Part shown: in pieces, positions 43,876 to 54,838 of the stretch
Layout: every line of letters starts with the position of its first letter
Numbering within the stretch: position 1 is the stretch's first letter
Origin: Platanthera guangdongensis
Lineage: Eukaryota; Streptophyta; Magnoliopsida; Asparagales; Orchidaceae
DNA length: 64,000 nt
Direction: 5' to 3'
Assembly (NCBI GenBank): GCA_039583875.1
Contig: CM077162.1
Coordinates: 109,959,808 to 110,023,807, forward strand
The notes under the pieces: generated by a model
What the model saw: the letters and a program-made list of their open reading frames with translations, nothing else
The model's database searches: none
What the model was told of the DNA's origin: nothing
Program-made: the position numbers and the translations under genes

Positions 43876-43876
43876 A

Positions 43877-45190
43877 TATAGATATATATAGATAGATATA
43901 TATATAGCATCATCCAACCATTTTAACATTGACATAAAAATGCAATGAGTTTAACATAAACAACGAGTAACAAGAGTATCTACAAGTTTTAAACAAATGT
44001 TCAGGCCAGACAAATTAAAACAAAAGGGATGCAAAGCCCAACAGGGCAATTATCAACCATTTCGTGAGGCAATTAACGATCAACAAAGCCTTAAATAACA
44101 ATAGGAACAATCTGTCAATTGGCAACATTTAAAAAATGACGTGAAGTTTCAAGAAATCTTACATCAATCTGGAAGTCAAACAATAGATTTAAACCCTACA
44201 TCAACCCGGAATATTAGAAATTATACATGCATTGACTGGAGAACGTCAACACCAACGGTCTCAAAATGATGAGAAGAAGCTTCCCAAGAAATTTGGTGAT
44301 GATCCAGAGACTTTTATCTTATTTTTTTGACAATACTGGTTGGACAGATTCTCAGGGATCTGCCCATGACGAACAGTCACCACCAACAGTCTTGCAATTT
44401 CAAGAATATGTTTCCATAATTTTGATATTATGGTCCATCAACATTCATATTTCCTAACAACTTTGATTCAAGAGCATTTTCCTAAGATCTAGAGATCAGA
44501 TCGATGAATTGTCAATACCAACGATCTTTGAATGATGAGAAGAGCTTCCCAGAAATTTTTAGGATGATATAAAGATGCTCATTTTTTTGGCAAGGCAGCC
44601 TCCGCCAGGACTCTAAACAATATTATTGGCAAACTAAATCAAACTCAACAAATCGTAATAATATTAATGGGGCCACAAGAAACATACTAAGCATGTAAAC
44701 AGAGAAAACACCATCTATTTATGTGAGGAACGTCTTGCATATCTTCTCGCATCAAAACTATGACCAGAATTATCGAATTCTACTCGAGATCAGAAAGAAT
44801 TGACTTCAGTTTAAAATGAATTCCATAATTCATATTGAATTCCAACTCCGCCATTCAAATGCGCAAACGAACAACGGAATTAAAATTGGACATTCAATTC
44901 CAACTCCAAAGTCCTAATTCCGTTCAAATGAACGAACGGACAAAAAGGGTAATGCATAAAAAAATTATCGGACATTAAATAATTCGCAAAGACATGAGAA
45001 CTGACATAAATTTTCTTGGCAAATCTATAATTAAGAACCCAATTAAAGTCAGATCATTTGTTGACAATCTTGAAAAACTTTCAAAAATACAATTTTACTA
45101 ACTTAAACTTCAACCAACACACCCAACTTTATAGTATATAAACAACAAAAGAATTTTCCAAGTATTAAGAATCACTAACACACAACTGAC
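43877..45190. other. Intron 3, 5' part
   Basis: AT-rich sequence between the Helitron and the donor of exon 3. It includes a GATATA microsatellite at 43877-43905. An imperfect duplication of about 100 bp lies around 44240-44340 and 44500-44590 (shared GATGAGAAGA-GCTTCCCA-GAAATTT). No coding potential is seen. Confidence 0.6.
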
Positions 45191-45298
45191 CTGAATGCCA
45201 ATATTTTGTGGAACTATATTTTCAACACGTGTAAGACAATCAATGAGTGAGCATCTTGTTTTCTCAAATTTCATGAGAATGGAGTCTCCAGTGATGGC
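45191..45298 (-). CDS. PUB45-like: PUB45-like exon 3
   Basis: 108 bp, 36 codons, phase 0 at both ends. The acceptor TTTAACAG precedes AITGDSILMKFEKTR and the donor after GIQ is GTCAGTTG. The peptide matches the UND segment of the PUB45/PUB6/PUB7 subfamily (AITGDS...KFEKA...VEDIVPQ). UND lies N-terminal to the U-box in many plant PUBs. This exon was too short to stand out as an open frame and was found by splice signals and peptide similarity. It is separated from exon 4 by 36,213 bp. Confidence 0.93.
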
Positions 45299-45835
45299 CT
45301 GTTAAAGGCAACACAAGATAGAAATACAGTAAGTGAAGCTAACCCTATAGTGACTAGTGAGGTAAAGTTCAACAAAACGACAAAATATGTTGGGCCATAC
45401 AAAACACATAAAATTAGCATAGTTGATGCTTTCTAAGTTAACTCATAATGTGATAGATATAAACAATTTTAGAAGCATACTATTTTGCAACTATCAAAAT
45501 ATTTGAGAAGGAAAGAAGGTTTGAATTGACAGAGGGCCTAGCACAAAACTTCAAAATCATGGCATGATAAGAAAGCAGGCCTTCTGTGATTTGGGAAAAC
45601 CAGTACTCATCATTATTAAATATCAAAGATCATTTTTAAGGCCTAAAGTTAGAGTTTTAAAAAAAAGATTGAATGCACAAGTGTGTCCAAGTAATCAAAA
45701 ATATAGAAAAACAAATGTATAGTTGTACATTTCTTTTGAGAACCATCATAAATAAAATCAGAGAGTAAAAGAATATCATATTGTAGTGATGAACCACAAC
45801 ACAAGTAAACCGTGTGTTAATAAAGCTATACTCAC
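45299..45835 (-). other. PUB45-like intron 2
   Basis: 537 bp between the GTGAGTATAG donor of exon 2 and the TTTAACAG acceptor of exon 3. AT-rich, of ordinary plant intron size, with no transposon recognised. Confidence 0.88.
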
Positions 45836-46021
45836 TAAATAAAGCTTGCTACATTCAGAGCAATGCTGAAGAAGGCTTTTCGCTTTGTCAAGAGTAACAT
45901 GTAGTGCACAAAGAGATTGTATTCCAGACTTGCTTCGTGGTCTTGATGCCTCAATAAAAGGAAAGATCTCCAATACTTTGCCTACTATTAAAGAGAGTAT
46001 TTTGCATATTCCTCCATGTAA
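45836..46021 (-). CDS. PUB45-like: PUB45-like exon 2
   Basis: 186 bp, 62 codons, phase 0 at both ends. The acceptor is TGTAG before LHGGICKILS. The donor is GTGAGTATAG after ECSKLYL. The peptide carries the highly conserved UND core of this subfamily (IEASRPRSKSGIQSLCALH; LQHCSECSKLYL). It continues exactly from the AAG ending exon 1 and into the GCC starting exon 3. Confidence 0.95.
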
Positions 46022-46610
46022 CTACACCATAAAACCACAAATTTGTTAATAACAAAACATTCATCTAAGAAAAAAATTTCTTACATAATGATGCTCTTTA
46101 ATTGTGGAATCCAACGCTCTGGTGATTGTTTGGAAGAACAAAATATTGCAAACAATATAGCCACCATGACTTCGTGGTTCACGATTATACATATTACAAG
46201 AGATTACATTTTATATCGACGTAGAAAAAGCTAAACACCATTAAATAAATTTGAGCATAGTGTGCATTCATCAATCTCCACTTCACCAACACATCTTAAA
46301 TAGTAAAGCTTAATAAAAGATATATCTACAAATTGAGAATTTGAAATTAGAACTACAAAACAGTCCCATATAAGATACATAGACTATCAGAAATAGAAGA
46401 GGTTGGGTTCTGATGATTAAAGGAGGTAGTCTCCTCCCTGTTATCCTACTTATAATATGGGACTGTACATGAATAGTGCACTAGCCATCGGTCAAATAGG
46501 GAAAAACAAAATTCAGTGATTTGAATAAAAAGGTCAGATTACAAAAGGATTCTAAGAAAACAAACATGCTTAAATGATTGCAAAGACAAAAGAATCAATT
46601 GCCACATTAC
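46022..46610 (-). other. PUB45-like intron 1
   Basis: 589 bp between the GTAATGTGG donor after exon 1 and the TGTAG acceptor before exon 2. AT-rich, with no mobile element recognised. Confidence 0.88.
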
Positions 46611-46661
46611 CTTGGCATCACCAATCACAGGAAACTTCTCTTCAATCTCAAAAGAATCCAT
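46611..46661 (-). CDS. PUB45-like: PUB45-like exon 1 with start codon
   Basis: 51 bp, 17 codons beginning ATG at 46661 (MDSFEIEEKFPVIGDAK) and ending at a GTAATGTGG donor. The tail GDAK directly before LHG in exon 2 is the arrangement seen in PUB45-type proteins (GDAKLHGKMC), which supports both the start and the splice. The ATG is preceded by a short leader. Confidence 0.92.
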
Positions 46662-46688
46662 CAACCCTCCGTTAACAGACTCTAATAT
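46662..46688 (-). other. PUB45-like 5' leader segment with splice acceptor
   Basis: 27 bp between an acceptor-like TTCTGTTGTCAG (46689 onward) and the start codon. This suggests an intron in the 5' untranslated region, common in plant genes. Confidence 0.6.
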
Positions 46689-47180
46689 CTGACAACAGAA
46701 TTCGGCCGAACAATGTCAATTAATGGCCTTGGCGCCATCATATAATCAACAAATCCTACGCCATCATAACTAAAACAACAGGAACGCATCCAAATCGCTA
46801 ACAAAAACGGAGTTATTGGTAAACAGGGTTCGATTTCAAGAGCTCGTATAAAACTACAGTAGAAATTATTCATCTAAAAGGATCCATATGTTTATTCTTC
46901 TTTCTTTTTCCACGAGACCTACCCAAAAAACTAGACGTCTTCAACCACGACAGACTGAAAAAATCCATCCCGCGATCCCTCGAGGCGGACATCGAGGCTT
47001 CATATCTGCAACCGCGTACTCGCCGGCCGCCAGGCTCGGAAGAAGACGGTGTAGATGACGGCGCCGACAACGGCAACAATGATGCACATCAAGAGATGGA
47101 CGGCGACATAAGCGCGCACCGAGACCAATGGTCGGAAGATTATAATAGGGCCAAATGATCCGATGATTATTATAGAGAGT
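46689..47180 (-). promoter_or_regulatory. Candidate 5' leader exon and promoter of the PUB45-like gene
   Basis: A GC-rich block at 46960-47110, preceded on the minus strand by TATAATAATC-like words around 47140-47180, is where a non-coding first exon and core promoter would be expected. Donor-like GGTAGGTCTC on the minus strand near 46915 could pair with the acceptor at 46689. A 69-codon frame in this stretch (46870-47079) resembles nothing I know and is more likely leader sequence. Confidence 0.4.
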
Positions 47181-48895
47181 CCAATGGTGTAAAGTTGCGA
47201 ATAGAACTATTAATAGCGGCTAAAATGAAAGGTACATTATTCATTAGTAAAAACATATATATATATATATAATTGCTGCAACCGGGAGGAGAATGCCAAG
47301 GTTCTGAGAACTGAAGCCGAGGAGTAATCCATGAAATCAAAGGTTCAAAGTCTCATAGTTTCAAAGTCTCATCGATTAGATTAATCGGATCCAGATTGAA
47401 CTTTATTAGATAATAGAGGAAATATTAAAATTATATATTATAATTTAACTTAGTTTATATTTTTTAATATATATGACAGAAATAAACATAATTAAAAATA
47501 TATAAAATATTTTCATAAATAATAATATATTTTATGATTGTATAACAAGTTATGAAATATGTTATATAAATTAAGTTTTAAACTTTTAATTATATATATT
47601 TTCATAAGTAAGATTATATATATATTATAATAACAATTATATTATTATTAATAATGATATTGATGGTGTTTCTCCTGAATTTTATAAGTCGAAGCGGCAA
47701 GACTCGAAGACTCAAACCGAGTACGTGCAAGCTCGACCAGACCAATTACGTACAGCAAAATCGCAGGCTCTGGAGAAGAATCAAGCCGCGTAGGCATCCC
47801 CAGCCTGCGCGCGGTCGCGCGTGGCCAACCCGCGACCGCAGAGCGGCGCCCCCAGCACTGTTGTGGTATCGCGCCCCCGTGCAACAGCGGTACCGCGCCC
47901 CCGCGCGGCCGTGATATCGAGCCCTCGCACGGCTGCGATATCGCGCCCCCGGGCGGCCATGAGCCCTAGCCGCCCTTGGTCATCTCCTTCGCCATCGGCC
48001 CCCGCCCCGGGCACCTTGCTCGGGCCACCCGAACCGACATGGGGGAAGGGGGCATTCTCACCATTTTGGTCAAATTGGTGACTCAGATGATCAAAACGAA
48101 GCAACGTCATTCGTCGGCACAAATCGCTCTCCGACGCAATTATCATCATGATCCTCCAAAAAAATATAAAATATGTCATCAGACCTTCATTTGAAGACAA
48201 GCAATTCCAAAGGCAAGAGAGAGGTCGGAGATTTTCTGGTGAGATTGTGAACTTGCACTGATTCTCCACTCAGGAATCCACTCTGCTCTCCTCCATGCGC
48301 TACAGTCTTCTAATGTCTCAAGTGACATCAAACGCATTTGCGAGAGCGCTCCCATCAAGGCTCTACATCAATGAGAGCGCTCACTTCAGAAGCTCTGTGG
48401 TCTTAGAAGATTTTCCAGCCGAAACGCTTCCACCGAGGTTCCATGAGTTCAACGTCATTCAAGGTCGGAGTTGTTCCATCGAGGCTTCGAGGACTTAGTC
48501 ATTTCCTCCCTGTCGCATTTCATTCTCTATACTTGTAATGGAGTAGCGGTCTGTCACCCTCTGAGATCTAACTCCAACCTTTGTCAACACACGGGATCTA
48601 GTGGAATTTGGCTCGGCACAGATCCAGCCACTTCGCTTTTCACCATTTTCGGGTTTTCCACGTCAAAAGGCATTCTTGTCATTTGTTGCGGTTTTTTTAC
48701 TGTTTGCGCTCCTGACTCGACTCCGAGCTAAGGCGGTCTGATTCTCCAGACCGGGAAGAATGTCGGGCGACCCGCAAAAAATAAAATAATTAATTCATGA
48801 AATAATTGCAGGTTTTAACATATAATAATTATATTTATACGTGAAATATCTATATGTGTGTGTACTATTATATATATAATAAATTTCAAGAGTTT
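47181..48895. other. Intergenic sequence upstream of the PUB45-like gene
   Basis: 47250-47650 is extremely AT-rich with TATA microsatellites. 47690-48070 is GC-rich and includes a 24-bp minisatellite listed separately. 48080-48780 is mixed sequence without an LTR, TIR or convincing gene. I see no supported gene here. It may hold remnants of old transposons too decayed to recognise. Confidence 0.5.
47865..47960. repeat. 24-bp GC-rich minisatellite, four units
   Basis: Four consecutive 24-bp units of the form G(G/A)TATCGCGCCCCCG-GCRNC-GC can be laid out without gaps (47865, 47889, 47913, 47937). They are flanked by further CGCG- and GCCC-rich sequence. Confidence 0.8.
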
Positions 48896-48897
48896 TC

Positions 48898-49097
48898 AAG
48901 TAAGACCATCTGGCCTAGTGTAGTGGGGCCTTACTCCCTACATGAGTGGGTTCGAAACCTACAACCTCCGATTTAAACATGGATTTCTTAAGCCCAACAG
49001 AACTTATTGTACCCCATCGGTTACTGGTCGCCGGCTCGACCGGCCAGTCTGGTCCGGTTTTCAAAATCTTGAAAAATACTGTCCGGACAAAAGTATA
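48898..49097 (+). mobile_element. tRNA-derived SINE, 5' part, split by Gypsy-I
   Basis: An RNA polymerase III type 2 promoter is visible: an A-box-like TGGCCTAGTGTAGTGG (48911-48926) and a perfect B box GGTTCGAAACC (48949-48959), about 37 bp apart as in tRNA genes. The tRNA-like head does not fold into a full tRNA and is followed by unrelated body sequence, which defines a SINE. Gypsy-I has inserted in the body. The remaining 3' piece continues at 58597 after the GTATA duplication. Confidence 0.72.
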
Positions 49098-51393
49098 TGT
49101 AACACCCTCTATCCGTCGCATAGCATATAGCAGTAGGTCCGGCCGGGGCCCGACGCCATATACCACAGACAGACCGGGTGGTTACTTATGGAAACCATCC
49201 AACCAATCTCAACGTCCTACACAGAGCATTCTAGCGGAAGCAGTTTATAAAAGTTGCAAGACAAGAACCCAGCAATAAGCATGAATGTCCACTAACATGA
49301 TAATAGGAATGTTATTACAAAATACTCAAAAGTCGGCCTTAAGGCCTTACAAAACGTTTCACTTGTCTTTTACATGATTTACAAACCTCGGCTCGCAGGC
49401 CGGCCATACATGAATAAAACATAAAACATTTCCACTTGGGCCTTCGAGGGCCAGCTTCGCAAAAAGGGCTTTAGCCCGCTATTGACCGCTTGGTCCAGCT
49501 GCACCTGCAAGCAAACAAACCACCGCACGGTGGCAAACAAGGCAACGGTCAGCAATGCTGACCAAATTATAACGATCCCGCCCCCAATTCGGGGCGGCGA
49601 TGCTCCTTCCCTGCATTTCATTAGCACAAGCGAGCAATGCATATAACCATAGCCATCTCATCACAGACGTTGGCTCGTACGGCCACACGTCCCGTGCACT
49701 CAGGGCACATTCTCGGTGAACCGGTCGATGTCACGTCAATTAAAGCCATTAACATTCCGGACTCACCACCGCCACTTAGACGGCCATTCCTATGAGCAAT
49801 TCGTCTTCATGGTATTGGTCACGTCAATTTAAGCCATCGACCACCGAAGACCCCCATCTATGCCAACGGCGAGTGCCATGTACCTTTAGGTCTCTCTAAC
49901 CCGAACGACATAAAGCGGGTACGGCTCCATCTAACCCGTGCTCACATCGCAACGGCAATTTAAGCCATATGCGCGGGTCAAACTTTCACCGAGTCCCATT
50001 CTATCACAAGTCACATAACCCGTTATGTTCAAGTTGGCTCTCAGGCCACCAAGTTGGCAAGACCTCGTGTCCGCCCAGTTTTTCGGGTGCACCTTTGGGT
50101 TAGTCCCCAAGGCTCCCTGCTGCAATCTACCGCGTAGAAAACCCGAAAAACACCCAATAGCACGGAGTCTTCTCCGGCCTTATGCAATGCAACATCACCG
50201 ATCCGAACTACATGTCCGGGTAGGCTTCAACCAAAATGCCTATGTCCGTTCTCGCATACGGACGCTAAACAACGGGGACTTTACATATCTACCCGAAGGA
50301 ACGCCTCCAACTCTTCGCAAACTCGCGAGAGAGGGCTTCCTATGCTAAGAAAGAGAGCTATCATGCTCACAAGTGAGGATCGTTACCCTTGCGTTCCTCT
50401 TTGGCGCCATCGAAATGTAATCGGATAGAAATCACCGCGCTTGCGTTGCCTCCGTGGATCCGGAGTCGGCTTGCGATTCGGAGCTCCGAAGCTCCTCCAA
50501 TGGCGGATCTAGCTCCTCTTCCTCTTGCCTTAGCTCTTCTTTCTCCAAGGGTTTGGAGAGAGGATAAGTAATGAAAAGTGGATTTTTCTTAAGTCAAACC
50601 CGTGTATATCCTCCCAGGAATCATCCCCAGCCGTCGGATCTCAACCTAAGAAAACGAGCGGCTTTGATTCGGGGCTGAAATGCCCAATCTGGGCCGAACA
50701 CGGCTTGGCACACGCCCGTGTCCAGGGCCGTGTGCCGCATTCGCCGTCAAAATCGAATCTTCTGAACACGCACACGGGTATCGAACACGCCCGTGTTCGA
50801 GCTGACACGCCCGTGTTCCAGCTGACACGGCCGTGTACCCCATGATTTTTCCCCCGTTTCCAACCCGAGCACTGCACGGGTTCTAGGACACGCCCGTGTC
50901 CTTGCCCGTGTCACATTGACATGCCTGGGCCCCCAGGCCGTGTACACGGGACATTTCGTCGAGGGGAGAACGACGACTCGCTGACACGGCCTTGGACACG
51001 CCCGTGTCCGAGGCCGTGTGCCTTGTCTCGACGATCGTCGAGTGAATCTCGACGATTTCACCTTGACGATCGTCGACACGGGTCGACACGCCCTGCGACA
51101 CGCCCGTGTCGCAGGCCGTGTGCCCATTCTCGACGAATCGTCGAGAATAACTCGACGATTTCACGGCTAAGTGTCGACACGGGTCGACACGCCCTGCGAC
51201 ACGCCCGTGTCGCAGGCCGTGTGCCCATTCTCGACGAATCGTCGAGAATAACTCGACGACTTCGCGGCTAAGTGTCGACACACGCTTGACACGCCCTGGG
51301 ACACGCCCGTGTCCCAGGCCGTGTGCCTTCAGCCAGAAACCAAAACTGGCCCAAAACGTCCCCCTTTGCTCCTTTGAGTTTCGGGGCGTTACA
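49098..51393 (-). repeat. 3' LTR of Gypsy-I
   Basis: 2,296 bp. It contains a four-unit array with a 101-bp period (about 50980-51340) made of hairpin words: GACACG-CC-CGTGTC, the perfect palindrome TCGACGATCGTCGA and CTCGACGA-A-TCGTCGAG. Frames reported within this array on either strand are by-products of the repeats. Confidence 0.96.
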
Positions 51394-51431
51394 ACTCTAC
51401 CCCTCTTAAAAGAATTTCGCCCACGAAATTA
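51394..51431 (-). other. Purine tract and hairpin before the 3' LTR of Gypsy-I
   Basis: On the minus strand a hairpin AATTTCG-TGGG-CGAAATT is followed by TTTTAAGAGGGGTAGAGT and then the LTR. The purine run primes plus-strand synthesis. The hairpin plus purine module recurs near the other end of the internal region (56216-56246). Confidence 0.8.
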
Positions 51432-51575
51432 CATAAAGGGAAAAACATGTACAAAACAAAATTTGTACCTGAGCGGAACAACTCCGGATATTCGTCAAGC
51501 ATCGTCTGCTCTCGCTCCCAGGAGAGCTCCTCACGACCGCAATTGTCCCACCGGACTTTGACCATCCTGATCTCT

Positions 51576-54500
51576 TTATTGCGTAGCCGCTTGACCTCCG
51601 AGTCCTTCAATCCGCACGGGCTTGACCTTTGTCGTTAGCCCACTATCCACCGGCACTTGATCGACCGCGATCACTTGCGTAGGCTCTTGCACCGCCTTCC
51701 TAAGTACCGAAATGTGGAATACATCGTGTAAACCACTTAGCTCCACTGAAAGCTTCAACCTATAGGCCGCTTCTCCCACTCGCTCCAGAACCTCGAACGG
51801 TCCAAGGTACCTCGGGCTTAGCTTTTTCAATCGTCGCACCCGCGAGACACCCTTGAACGGCTTGATCTTCAAGTATACATAATCGCCCACAGCGAACTCC
51901 ACGTTCCTGTGCTTGGCATTATAGTACTTTGCTTGCCGGTCCTGAGCCATGAGCAACCTCTCCCGAATGGTTCTCACCAAAGAAGTAGCATCCTCCACTT
52001 CCGATCGCTTATACAACTTTGACTCGCCCGTTTCTAACCAAGACAACGGCGTGCGACATCTTCTACCATAAAGGGCCTCGAAAGGCGCCATCTGAATACT
52101 TGCTTGGTAGCTGTTGTTGTATGCGAACTCCACCAAATAAAGGTGGTCCTCCCATTGCTTTCCGAAGTCCAAGACACACATGCGAAGCATGTCTTCCATC
52201 GTTCTATTGACCCTCTCGGTCTGCCCATCCGTTTGTGGATGGAAGGCTGTGCTAAACTTCAGCTTTGTTCCCAACATTTGCTGCACCAGCCTCCAATCAT
52301 TGGACGTGAACCGCCCATCACGGTCACTCACGATGCTGCGGGGCACACCATGAAGCCGTACTATATTATCCACATAAAGCTTCGCCAGCTTCTCCACCGG
52401 ATCGTCCTTCCTATGCGGAATAAAGTGCGACACCTTCGTTAATCGATCGACCACCACCCAAATGGCGTCGTTCCCCTTCTGCGACCTTGGCAAACCATGC
52501 ACAAAGTCCATAGAGATGTCGTCGAATTTCCACTCCGGAATAGGCAAGGACTTAAGAAATCCTCCCGGCTTTTGGCACTCCGCCTTTACTAAGGCGCAGG
52601 TTTGGCACTTCGCTACGTATAGCGCCACATCCTTCTTCAAACCCGGCCACCAAAACAGTTTCTTTATATCGCGGTACATCTTCGTGCTCCCCGGGTGAAT
52701 CGAGTACTTGGTATGGTGTGCCTCGTACAACAACTCCACCCGTAAATTGCCCACACTTGGGACGCACAAACGACCGTCTTTCCACAGCAATCCGTCCTCC
52801 ACAACGAATTGGGAATTTGACCCATCCAGAGCCTCTATCATGAACTGCTTCATATGAGCATCCATATCCAAAGCCTGCCGAATCCGATCAGCCAGGTCAT
52901 ATTGGACTTCAGTCCAATTCAGCACTGCTTCAGCACTAGATTGTCTATCCACACAAACAATCTCCAACGCCTCCAGCTCCTGCACCAACCGCTCATCATG
53001 CACTGATAGCCAATTAGCTTGAGCTGGGGCTCGACGACTCAACGCGTCCGCAACCGCATTCCCTTTGCCAGGCACGTAGTGGATCTTAAAAGTATAGTCC
53101 CCCAGGAACTCCATCCACCTACGCTGCCGCATATTCAGATCTTTCTGATCGATCAAATACTTTAGGCTCTTGTGATCGGTGTAGATATCAATCTTCACAC
53201 CGTACAAATAGTGTCTCCACAGCTTCAAGGCAAAAATCACGGCCGCTAACTCCAAGTCATGGACCGGATAATTCCTCTCGTGCACTTTTAGTTGTCTCGA
53301 GCCATAAGCTATCACGCTGCCGTGCTGCAGTAGCACGCAACCCAAACCGCTGCCTGAAGCATCGCTATATATCTCATAGCCTTCGGTCCCAACCGGCGAA
53401 CTCAACACAGGCGCCGTGGTCAACCGACACTTCAATTCCTCAAAAGCTCGTGCGCACTCCGGCGTCCAAACGAACTTATGCTCCTTCCTCGTCAAAGTAG
53501 TGAGAGGTAACGCTATCCGCGAGAAGTTCTCTACGAAGCGCCTATAATAGCCGGCAAGCCCCAAAAAGCTCCGGACTTCTGCTACCGTAGCAAGCTCAGG
53601 CCACTCCCGTATCGCAACAATCTTCGCCGGATCCACCGCAATACCCTCTCCACTCACTATATGCCCGAGGAACGCTACTGAGGATAGCCAAAACTCGCAC
53701 TTCGAGAACTTGGCATACAACTGGTTTCTCCTTAGCGTCTCCAGCACCAAATGAAGATGCTTGAAGTGATCTTCCTCACTTTGCGAGTACACCAAAATAT
53801 CGTCGATGAAGACGATCACGAAATGGTCTAGGTACTCCCTGAACGTCCTGTTCATCAAATCCATAAATACTGACGGCGCATTAGTCAGCCCAAACGGCAT
53901 GACCGTAAACTCATAATGCCCGTATCTCGTACTAAACGCTGTCTTCGGGATATCACTCTCCCTTATCCGCAGCTGATAGTACCCAGACTTGAGATCTAAC
54001 TTCGAGTACACCGTCGACCCGACTAACTGATCAAAGAGATCATCAATCCGGGGGATCGGGTACTTGTTCTTCTCAGTCAGCTTGTTTAGCTCCCGATAAT
54101 CAATACACAACCTCAAGCTTCCGTCCTTCTTCTTAACAAAGAGGACCGGTGCGCTCCAAGGCGAAGAACTCGGGCGCACATACCCTTGCTCCAACAACTC
54201 TTGCAATTGAACTTTCAGCTCCGCCATTTCCTTAGGCGCTAGCCGATACGGAGATCGTGACACAGGCTTTGCACCTGGCACTAGCTCGATCGTAAAATCT
54301 ATCTCCCGTTGAGGCGGGGCTCCAGGAAGATCTGCGGGGAACACATCAGGGTATTCCGATACCACTGAAATACAATCCAACGCGGGCTTCGGCTTTGCAA
54401 CCTCCACAAGTGTAAAGAACAGTTCTGCTCCGGCACGAACCGCCTTCACCACCTGAAGAGCAGACATCAACGTCTTGCTCGACCCCTTTAAGCCCGTAAA

Positions 54501-54838
54501 AGTCGTCTCACGACTTGCTCCCAGCTTGACTTCCTTGCTACCGCAATCTATATGGGCCTGCTGCTCCGAGAGCCAGTCCATGCCAAATATGACGTCAAAC
54601 TCCACTAACGGAAGTAAAGACGCCCGCAGGTCGAACTCCTGCTCCCCAATACGAATCTTAACATCGCAGATCCTAACCGCTCGCATCGAACACCCATTGG
54701 GCAACAACACATCCAACTTATCCTTCGCCATCGAAGAAGGGACTCCGATGCGTGATATAAATCCTTCGGACAAGAAGGAGTGTGAAGCTCCCGTATCAAA
54801 GAGTGCTCGTGCCGGATTTTCACAAATCATTACAAATC
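51576..54838 (-). CDS. Gypsy-I pro-pol polyprotein
   Basis: The frame is open from 54875 to 51576 (1,099 codons). I take the coding part to begin at 54838, directly after a CTTGTTTAG acceptor. Residues counted from 54875: protease active site DTGAS at about 27; reverse transcriptase about 190-390 ([27 protein letters not shown] as the YxDD box); RNase H about 470-600 ([21 protein letters not shown]); integrase zinc finger ([18 protein letters not shown]), then the DDE core ([34 protein letters not shown]). The C-terminal domain ends in [11 protein letters not shown]. The chromodomain-like tail (IRMVKVRWD) lies in another frame after an apparent one-base difference near 51605, so the product is about 55 residues short. 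It otherwise looks functional. Confidence 0.94.

Larger units (their letters stand above)
38782..43876 (-). mobile_element. Helitron with truncated helicase
   Basis: A rolling-circle transposon on the minus strand. The 5' end is taken at 43876, where the minus strand reads A then TCTATACTATCTTAAA, the usual TC start after a host A. The 3' end is taken near 38782. There a short hairpin (CGGG-CCTTCGA-CCCG, 38794-38808) lies about 11 bp before CTCG followed by T, one base off the canonical CTAG-T. It contains a PIF1-type helicase frame lacking the Rep domain, an 18-bp minisatellite and a triplicated leader segment. The 5' end and helicase are well supported. The exact 3' end is an inference. Confidence 0.65.
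1..46688 (-). other. PUB45-like: PUB45-like gene locus (5' two thirds), transposon-filled introns
   Basis: Four coding exons on the minus strand (46611-46661, 45836-46021, 45191-45298, 7803-8977) join in phase to give about 506 residues. They carry the UND domain, the U-box and the start of the ARM repeats of the Arabidopsis PUB45/PUB6/PUB7 subfamily. Those proteins are roughly 770 residues, so about a third is outside the window. Introns 1 and 2 are of normal size, intron 3 is 36,213 bp and intron 4 is over 7.8 kb. I see no stop or frameshift in the four exons, so the gene looks functional if the long introns are spliced. The exact paralogue cannot be decided here. Confidence 0.9.

Noticed and set aside
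46870..47079. 69-codon gene upstream of the PUB45-like start
   Set aside because: No recognisable domain. It overlaps the expected untranslated leader and promoter, and a competing frame encodes a short hydrophobic peptide equally well.
48905..48975. Functional tRNA gene
   Set aside because: A and B boxes are present, but acceptor and anticodon stems do not pair as a tRNA and the sequence continues as a SINE body.
50646..51281. Arg/Cys/Pro-rich frames on both strands (again at 57832-58479)
   Set aside because: They are generated by the CG-rich hairpin array in the Gypsy-I LTRs and occur twice only because the LTRs are copies.
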